Source: Breviolum minutum Mf 1.05b.01
Taxonomy: Eukaryota > Sar > Dinophyceae > Suessiales > Symbiodiniaceae
Direction of reading: 5' to 3'
DNA: 64,000 nucleotides
Assembly: GCA_000507305.1 (NCBI GenBank)
Contig: DF239771.1
Coordinates: forward strand, 13,703-77,702
The notes beneath the pieces are model-generated. The model was given only the letters and a program-made list of their open reading frames with translations, ran no database searches and was not told the origin of the DNA. The position numbers and the translations under genes are program-made. Of the stretch, positions 58,004 through 64,000 are shown piece by piece (positions within the stretch are counted from its first letter, which is position 1; each line of letters begins with the position of its first letter).

Positions 58004-58140
58004 CATTATTATTATCATTATTGTGATCTTGTGGATGAAATACACCTGATTTTTGGAGCCAACTAACGCAATGATTGCCTCAACTCAACCATTGATTCAG
58101 TTCCAAATATGTATATATTATATCATCTATCTACATCATC
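56700..58140. other. No supportable gene; repeats only
   Basis: Holds a family-4 MITE-like element (57326-57434), a (TA)n run near 57,735 and a (GAT)n tract at 57,974-58,005. Open frames at 56.73-57.02 kb lack splice support. Confidence 0.35.
57326..57434. mobile_element. MITE-like element, family 4, copy b
   Basis: Left end TACCCTTCCTGTAACCAACAGTTAG and right end CTATGTTAGTTTCAGGGAGGGTAC; diverged in the stem but with the same GCCCCTGAAA / TTCAGGGGC block. Confidence 0.65.
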
Positions 58141-58189
58141 CCAATCTCTCGCTCCATGCATTGCTTACCCTCAGAGCTTTTAGCCAATG

Positions 58190-58260
58190 TTAGGACAAAG
58201 ATTTTGCAAGGGAACGAACTTGGAAGCATCCAAGCATTGGCTGCCAGTCATGTGACGATG
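58190..58260 (-). CDS. Candidate 3'-terminal exon
   Basis: TGTTTGTCCAAG acceptor, two bases, then 22 codons (SSHDWQPMLGCFQVR) and TAA. A plus-strand terminal exon of 68 codons (58175-58383; KILQGNELGSIQALA) competes and is longer; I keep the minus call because of strand context, with low confidence. Confidence 0.3.
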
Positions 58261-59290
58261 CTTGGACAAACACAACACTTCGAAAATGGAAAAAATCCAT
58301 GCCGTTTCTTGGACTGTTTTTCACCACTCCAAGCAAGTTCTTTTGCAAAATCAAAACAACAAATGCTTGAAATGTATACCTGAATGGTATTCGTGTTGCA
58401 GTATGTGTATATAATATGTATATATATATATGTATGTGTAAATATATATATATATGGATACCAGTATCTTCCAATTCAACTGCTGTTTGAAGCCAACGGG
58501 CTGATGGACAAGAGTCATCCCCTAACATTCACAATCGAACTCAACCCGAGGGGACGATCCAGGTGTATGAGTGCAAGAGTTTGTAACTTTAAAGATAGTC
58601 AAATATGTATGTAGGTCACTGTCACATGTATGTCTGTACATATTACACATATATATATATATGACTATTGAAGAAAAAAAAATATATATATATATACATA
58701 TTCATATTCATATTCTATAATTATAAATATTGGGTATGTGCACACGAATCCGAACATCAAAGCATCCTGCAACTATCGAGTCTCCACCTTCAAAAACCAA
58801 GGTTCTGAAGTTCCGAGCTTAACTCCACGCCTTTAGCGGGTTCGGAAAACCAGGGACAAGATTGAAATGAGACTCCATGAATCTTTTCAGCTTCCAAAAT
58901 AGTATGACTGAAGAACTTCCTGAAACCCTAAACAACTTGTTCATACTTTTTCATTGATCGATGAAATATCCATGTTTCGTTCAATTGTTCGAATCATCTG
59001 ACTGCAATAAGCTTTATTTGTCGATGGCCATAGTGTTCCAGGTCGCATTCTTGTGATATTCAAGCTAGCCATAGCTTCTCACTTTCAGTCAGATAAGTTT
59101 TCCTCCAGATCTATTGAGTCCAAAGCAGTACCTTGAATCCTTTGAAACCCCCCCCCCAAAAAAAAAAAGCGCCTGACATACCTTCGGAGGCTACATGTCC
59201 CTGCTGTGGTGGGAGCACCAGTTGAAAGCTCTTCACTAATGTGCCTCAGATTGCTACAACCTGGCTACCACCAACAGGGTCACCTCACAT

Positions 59291-59620
59291 TCAGAAATAT
59301 TCTTCGAAGGGTAGAACATGGATTGGATGCAAAGTTTCAAAAAAATTTAGACAAGCACAAGTATTAAGCTGATAAGTTGCATACTTCCATCCATCTGAGT
59401 AGTGAATTATGTTGCACCACCAACCTCCAATTTCACGAAATGCTACAGTAGGCCATTTTCGGGAGGATTCCCCATACCAAGCTACCTTAATCGTGCCATT
59501 GTCACGGATGAAACATGATGTTTTCCAATGTTTTCCACCCAGTCCAACATCACCCTCTTGGACAGTACCAGCAAGGTGCACAGGGAACGCATGCGTCCCA
59601 AGGGTGCCAAGCAAAAGGTC
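59291..59620 (-). CDS. Long 3' exon, unknown protein
   Basis: Begins in phase 0 after CCTCACCCAAG and stays open about 109 codons to a stop: LGTLGTHAFPVHLAG, GLGGKHWKTSCFIRD, REIGGWWCNIIHYSD. Beta-rich, aromatic. A GTAGCT donor inside (after GTIK) would split it, and another frame upstream of that donor is also open. One of the longest plausible exons in the window; no family recognised. Confidence 0.45.
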   Translation of the reverse strand, partial: DLLLGTLGTHAFPVHLAGTVQEGDVGLGGKHWKTSCFIRDNGTIKVAWYGESSRKWPTVAFREIGGWWCNIIHYSDGWKYATYQLNTCACLNFFETLHPIHVLPFEEYF

Positions 59621-60619
59621 CTTGGGTGAGGTTGAGCTGCTTGTTGATCTGCTGATCTGGCCAATCTATTCCGGTTTCATGTTTCATCCCATTTCGTTCT
59701 TCTAAGGGATTCCCCTATTAAACTACCTACCTTTTGGATCCTTTTAGACTGAGACTTGGGTGAGGTTGAAATGTGTGTCCATCATTTTGATTGTTTCTTC
59801 AGTGGAATCAAACGCTCCTGTCATAGACCTGAATCAAACTCTCAGACGTGAAGGAATACAAATACAGATCTTTCATGATGACAAACACCACTTCCTTAAC
59901 ACGAGATATAAGCTACTGGAAATTCATCTGAAGACAAGAAATGACAGACCTGACAGACCTGTATGACCTGTATCGAACTTTCAGCCCATGCCAACTTTTT
60001 CCAGGACAGCTGAGAATGTCTTCCTAGACATGTATGAACATACAAAAAAGTGAGGAAACCAAACCCATCAACCACATGATGGTTTTGTCGTCCTTCAAAA
60101 GGCTCTTTTACTTCCATCTTTTCCATCACCCCTATTGAATGTTGTCCATTTCCCTCCTTTACTGCAAAACAGAAAGAAACACATCCACATCGTCGGAGAA
60201 AAAAAAAAACAAATCGCCATGCTTCATGGTCTTTGAGGGCATCTTCATGGCAGTCGGCTCGTTTCTGGCACCTGCTTGAAACCGCCGCACCGCGGCATAG
60301 CCCAAAGACAGTGAAAGCAGCAGTCCATCCAAGGGATGGGCAGCAAAGAAAGCCCTCTTCAGTTGAGGCATAAACCTCGGATATGAAATGCCACTGGCAT
60401 TGCTGTAGCATACTTGCTATTAGGTACGGTAGTGGTATCAAAGGGGTTGGTCCCTGGTATATATGACAAACACATAAGTTGTGAACCCTCCAACCCTATG
60501 GGTTTTGCCACAACGAAAACCAGTCGCATGGAGAGCCGAGAAGAAGCGGAACAAAAATCCAGTATGTTCCTATCCAAAACCAAAAAATTTGGCGGAAATT
60601 TCGAATTTTGGGATCTCAC

Positions 60620-60709
60620 AATGTCGCCAAAGCACCAAGAGGACAAAGTGATGCCACCCTTGGTCGATTTGTCAAATTTCTTGGCAATCTTCCTGCGACT
60701 TGGAAAATG
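60620..60709 (-). CDS. Internal exon, unknown protein
   Basis: ATGTCTTTGCAG acceptor and GTGAGA donor; exactly 30 codons in phase 0 (RKIAKKFDKSTKGG, ITLSSWCFGDI). A 121-codon plus-strand frame (60,414-60,779) covers the same bases and is probably antisense. A possible next exon lies at 60,269-60,383 in two frames. Confidence 0.45.
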
Positions 60710-60936
60710 CTGCAAAGACATTGAGGTCTTTCAGCCGCTCACAGTGGTGCCATTTCTTGTTGTCGCCCTTTTTTGTTGAGTTGGTACATCTTCATTTTTT
60801 GGTGGCCCGGAAATTGTTTCAGCCAAAGGGCACTCGTCCTTTCCACCTGCCACTTGTCTTTTGAAATTCCAAAATATCTTCGAGCAAAAATACCAAATGC
60901 ATTCAATATACAAAGTATACACACCCAAAAAAAACA

Positions 60937-61611
60937 CTAGCACTTCACCATGTGTTTACAGTCATGTTCCATGGGCTCCACTTCGTTGTTTGGTTGTTTC
61001 AAAACCATAAAGGTCCAGTTTTTTTTTCCCGGAAAAAACCCGGACCTAAAGCCGGTGAAGTTGAGATACTTGAACTTGTCCAACTCAACCAAGCCATCTG
61101 CCTAGAACAAAACCCAGGCGTTCATGTCATGGTTTTGTGTGCGTGGAGCTGCTTGCATCTTTTTTGTTGCTTGGTATATAGCATATGGTATCTGTTTGTT
61201 TCATTTTGGGGGGTGGAATCATGGGGAATCAATCTGGAAGGGACATATGACTATATTTTCTTCTATTCCCAGCTTACCACAAACTCTGGACCCTGTTTCA
61301 TACCCTCAAGATCTTCAACAAAATCATCAAAACGAACCTCACCAAAGTGCACCCACATGTTGTTTTCATTCAGTTTGAGAACGATGTTGCTTGTAGAACA
61401 AGACTAGACATGATTTGACACCTACAAACTTCTTGTTCAAACTCAACTTGCTTCGGCTCCGAATCAAAACATCTTTAAGTATCTTCAACACATCCAAGAT
61501 GTTCTCCTGCAATGTATCTTTCCAGGTCATTTGTGGGGGTTCAATGGTGGAAGCCCAAAATAGCCCCTTCCACTCTTTCCAATCTCCAAGTGCTGTTGCT
61601 CCCAGTTGCGG
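60937..61611 (-). CDS. Three-exon 3' end of an unrecognised gene
   Basis: Exons 61471-61611 (LQENILDVLKILKD at its end; start uncertain), 61278-61403 (NIVLKLNENNMWVHF, EVRFDDFVEDLEGM; canonical GTAAGC donor) and 60937-61101 (ADGLVELDKFKYLNF, MVLKQPNNEVEPMEH, stop), all in phase 0. Introns 67 and 176 bases. The first exon region is open in three frames for about 150 bases. The acidic, Phe-rich second exon and the C-terminus look globular. No family recognised. Confidence 0.55.
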
Positions 61612-61910
61612 CTTGTTCCAACAATCGCTTGGCGTGAGCCAGCAACTCGCCACCTATCAAAACACGGGTTTCTGCACAACTCTCGAGAGATCTTCTCTTG
61701 AAAAAGGAGAGAAGGGTGATCGCCGTACGAACCACTGACAAAGTCCATGACAGTACTACAGTAATATACCCAGCTGCATGTGCACCAATTAGTACAGGCA
61801 GCTTTTGATCCTCAAGCGGGCCCGTTTTCTCCTGTCACTCGAATCCCTCAAGCTGAAGTGTCAGGTGACTTTGGGAGGATTCCCAAATCCTAAACCCCTA
61901 GAACTCAACC

Positions 61911-61998
61911 ACCATATAAAAAATGGTGCGTCCTTTTTGGATGATGATAAACCCTTACTATAAAAAATGGTGCTTCGTAAACCAACCTATAAAAAAAT
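61911..61998. repeat. Short tandem motif ATAAAAAATGGTG
   Basis: ATAAAAAATGGTG occurs three times within 85 bases, next to CACCAT and AACCACC segments that could pair with it. Possibly a decayed palindromic element. Confidence 0.4.
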
Positions 61999-62205
61999 GG
62001 TGGTTGGACTTCCAGGGAAACGCCATTGCCTCAGGGTTTTCGGTCATCCATTTTCTGAGATCGGGCCAAGCCTCCACCTTGAGCTACAGAGTGCAGCGCA
62101 CGTTGAGCTTCTCGAAATTTGTCCTTCACCAACTCCCAATTCCCAACCTAACTTAGGATCAAAGAACATTGGAATCATTAGAAACCCATGTAAACTCCTC
62201 AAAAA

Positions 62206-62313
62206 TACCATCCCCAAGGTTTAACATAGCCCCTTCAAAATGGTGAGTGGAAGACTACTTTCCTTATTATAAAGGTGACTTGAAAAGGGAATATGTTAAA
62301 CTTCGGTGTGGTA
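62206..62313. mobile_element. MITE-like element, family 4, copy c
   Basis: ACCATCCCCAAGGTTTAACATAG and ATATGTTAAACTTCGGTGTGGTACC ends with an internal GGAAGACTACTTTCC block also present in copy a. Confidence 0.7.
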
Positions 62314-62386
62314 CCTCACCGACCTGAATGAAGTGTATCTGCCTCCATGCAGCTAAAAGCACCCGCCAACATGTGATTGAAATCCC

Positions 62387-62695
62387 TCAATGTTGCAAAT
62401 CTGTTGAAAACAAAATTTCAGGGTGAATTTCAAATATCACAAATTCCATGAACATTACCACATTATGACACATTCCCTTACAAATCCTGGACACAAAGAT
62501 TCCAAACCCAACCGGGCTCCACCACCCACCACCCATCCACCCATTGCCCCGCTCCAGCAAGGTTCTGAGCTGAAGTTCAAAAAAACGATTCACTTTGCAC
62601 ATCTCATGCTGAAGCAGCTCGTAGAACCTGAAGAAAATCCAACGAAATTGGGATGTTTCAAAAGAAAGATTCACCCATGATGCGCCATGCGCGGG
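62387..62695 (-). CDS. Two-exon 3' end of an unrecognised gene
   Basis: Exon 62628-62695 (acceptor CTTATTTTTCGTCAAAG, donor GTTCTA; HGASWVNLSFETSQF) joins in phase to 62387-62486 (acceptor TTGTGTCCAG; VVMFMEFVIFEIHPE, stop). Intron 141 bases. The second exon is hydrophobic and could be membrane-associated. Plus-strand frames over the same DNA are longer but lack splice sites. Confidence 0.5.
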   Translation of the reverse strand, partial: PAHGASWVNLSFETSQFRWIFFRFYELLQHEMCKVNRFFELQLRTLLERGNGWMGGGWWSPVGFGIFVSRICKGMCHNVVMFMEFVIFEIHPEILFSTDLQH

Positions 62696-63088
62696 CTTTG
62701 ACGAAAAATAAGTTGGTGACAACAAGGACATTCATGGAAGCCGAAAATGAGATGATGACCCCATTGATGTATGACCATTGTTTTAACAAAGCACTTCAAG
62801 GAAAAAAAAGATTAAAAAGTCACAAGTCCGAGTTCCCAAACAATCTTCCCACCACCCCCACAACATGGGGATGCTCGGATGCCATGCCTGGACTCTGCTG
62901 GTTGGACACCTTTTCCTAGGACCTCTTGACCCTGGCAATGTCAGGATGTCAAGAGAGTTTTGGACATACAAAATCACAGAAAGTTGCAGAATCTCCAAGA
63001 AAACAAAACATCAAATCCCTCATCAGTCCCAAAGCCAACCACACCACAGGGTGACTGACTACGAAACTATTTGAAGATATTTGAAGGA

Positions 63089-63318
63089 CTAATATTCCAA
63101 ATGTCTCATGAACACTTCTTGAATCCAGATGGAAATCCTGCATGTCCTTGGGATTGTCATGGTTGCGATCCACCGATCGCACCGGCAAACAGTCAAACAC
63201 CATTACCGTCAAAGCATAGCGGGGGGTTTCTCACAATAAACCTGTCAGAGTCAGCAATAGTCGCCCAAGATTTCTTGGCCTCTTGTGGCTGTGCATTGGG
63301 CGCAACCACATTGATGGC
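63089..63318 (-). CDS. Two-exon 3' end of an unrecognised gene
   Basis: Exon 63242-63318 (acceptor GAATTTTCACAG, donor GTTTAT; VVAPNAQPQEAKKSW) joins in phase to 63089-63137 (ISIWIQEVFMRHLEY, TAG). Intron 104 bases. Another frame beyond the second acceptor is open but out of phase. Confidence 0.5.
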
Positions 63319-63418
63319 CTGTGAAAATTCAGAATCGTTTATCCAGCTTGTCCCTTCACATCTTTCGCAAATGGTATCACTATGGTATATCAAGCAGTAT
63401 AGGTATAAGATAGTCCCG

Positions 63419-63527
63419 TACACCCCTGAAAAACTGACATGACATTGGAAGACCCTCCATTTTCAATAGGCAATACATCTTCAAATGGTGGATGTGCCCT
63501 TGTCATGTTAGTTTTCGGGAGGTTGTA
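63419..63527. mobile_element. MITE-like element, family 4, copy d
   Basis: TACACCCCTGAAAAACTGACATGAC and GTCATGTTAGTTTTCGGGAGGTTGTA ends; shares the subterminal layout of copies a-c but is the most diverged. Confidence 0.6.
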
Positions 63528-63529
63528 TG

Positions 63530-64000
63530 AAATAGTATGATGAAAGCTGTTTGAAAAATTGAGATCATCATCACACTCCAACCCCGGGATTCTGACAAAA
63601 AAATGTGTCAAGGATTAAAGCTCTCAAGCATCCCGCCTTCTTCAGAACGTCATAGGCCAAATAGTGATTTAAAACGGCTGGATCTGCCAATCGTTTAATC
63701 TGTTTTCCAAACTTCATTCGCTGTCACCGTGGCACCCTGACATTGCGGCAGGACCATTGGTGAAGGACAGAAAACAAGTACACCATGATCAAAAACAAAA
63801 GAAACACACACATGTAGCTGGAGAAGCAAACCTTCACAATCTTTAAAAACGGCCTGGCAACTTTAAACCTGTCAACTTACCAACTGTTCAGCCTTTCGGG
63901 GTCCTCCCTTCCAACCTCACATCCCCGCCTGGGGGCGAAAGGTTGCGACCAGCGAACACAAATTTCATGACTTGAGCCGTTCGCACTAATGGCCATCAGC
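63530..64000. other. No supportable gene
   Basis: Mixed sequence with no frame having convincing splice sites before the window ends. Confidence 0.3.

Noticed and set aside
60414-60779. 121-codon plus-strand ORF (SREEAEQKSSMFLSK)
   Set aside because: Overlaps a minus-strand exon with precise splice sites and the neighbouring genes are all minus.
62423-62919. Plus-strand ORFs of 85 and 88 codons
   Set aside because: Two phase-matched minus-strand exons, the second reaching a stop, explain the region better.

Overview
Kind of DNA. The window is two unlike pieces. Bases 1 to about 2,460 are AT-rich, intronless and tightly packed with small plus-strand ORFs that look like those of a large nucleocytoplasmic DNA virus (NCLDV). 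From about 2,460 to the end the DNA is eukaryotic nuclear sequence: richer in GC, full of microsatellites and short palindromic elements, with coding sequence broken into exons of about 30-210 bases. Chaining exons by reading phase gives introns with GT, GC and GA donors and AG acceptors often followed by G. That pattern is known from dinoflagellates. A 94-bp tandem array at 52.8-53.2 kb encodes repeat peptides of a kind I recall from Symbiodiniaceae gene models. My best guess is a dinoflagellate nuclear scaffold, probably Symbiodiniaceae (inference; no search was possible).

Layout. 0-2.1 kb: six viral-type ORFs, two carrying F-box-like cores and duplicated upstream regions. 2.2-2.46 kb: a 29-bp inverted repeat marking the composition switch. 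2.5-64 kb: almost every exon chain I can support lies on the minus strand, as expected for a unidirectional dinoflagellate gene cluster. The best chains are an RCC1-repeat gene (22.9-25.3 kb), a complete seven-exon model of 192 residues (31.1-32.6 kb), a five-exon 3' end (34.7-35.7 kb), a five-exon chain (39.1-40.5 kb), a duplicated 3' exon flanking a sequence gap (42.7 and 44.3 kb), a seven-exon chain (48.8-50.6 kb), and several two- or three-exon 3' ends between 51 and 63.3 kb. Except for the RCC1-like gene, and weak Kelch-like and EF-hand-like hints, I recognise none of the host proteins. Because the DNA is often open in two or three frames, strands and frames were chosen by splice sites and phase agreement, not ORF length; models remain provisional.

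Repeats. Four families of roughly 85-120 bp palindromic non-autonomous elements (MITE-like) recur, with two other fold-back sequences, trinucleotide tracts (two interrupted by N gaps of 262 and 926 bases) and many (TA)n runs. Five isolated single n characters appear to be contig joins; one sits between two near-identical 51-base copies. I saw no tRNA, rRNA, CRISPR array or complete transposase gene.
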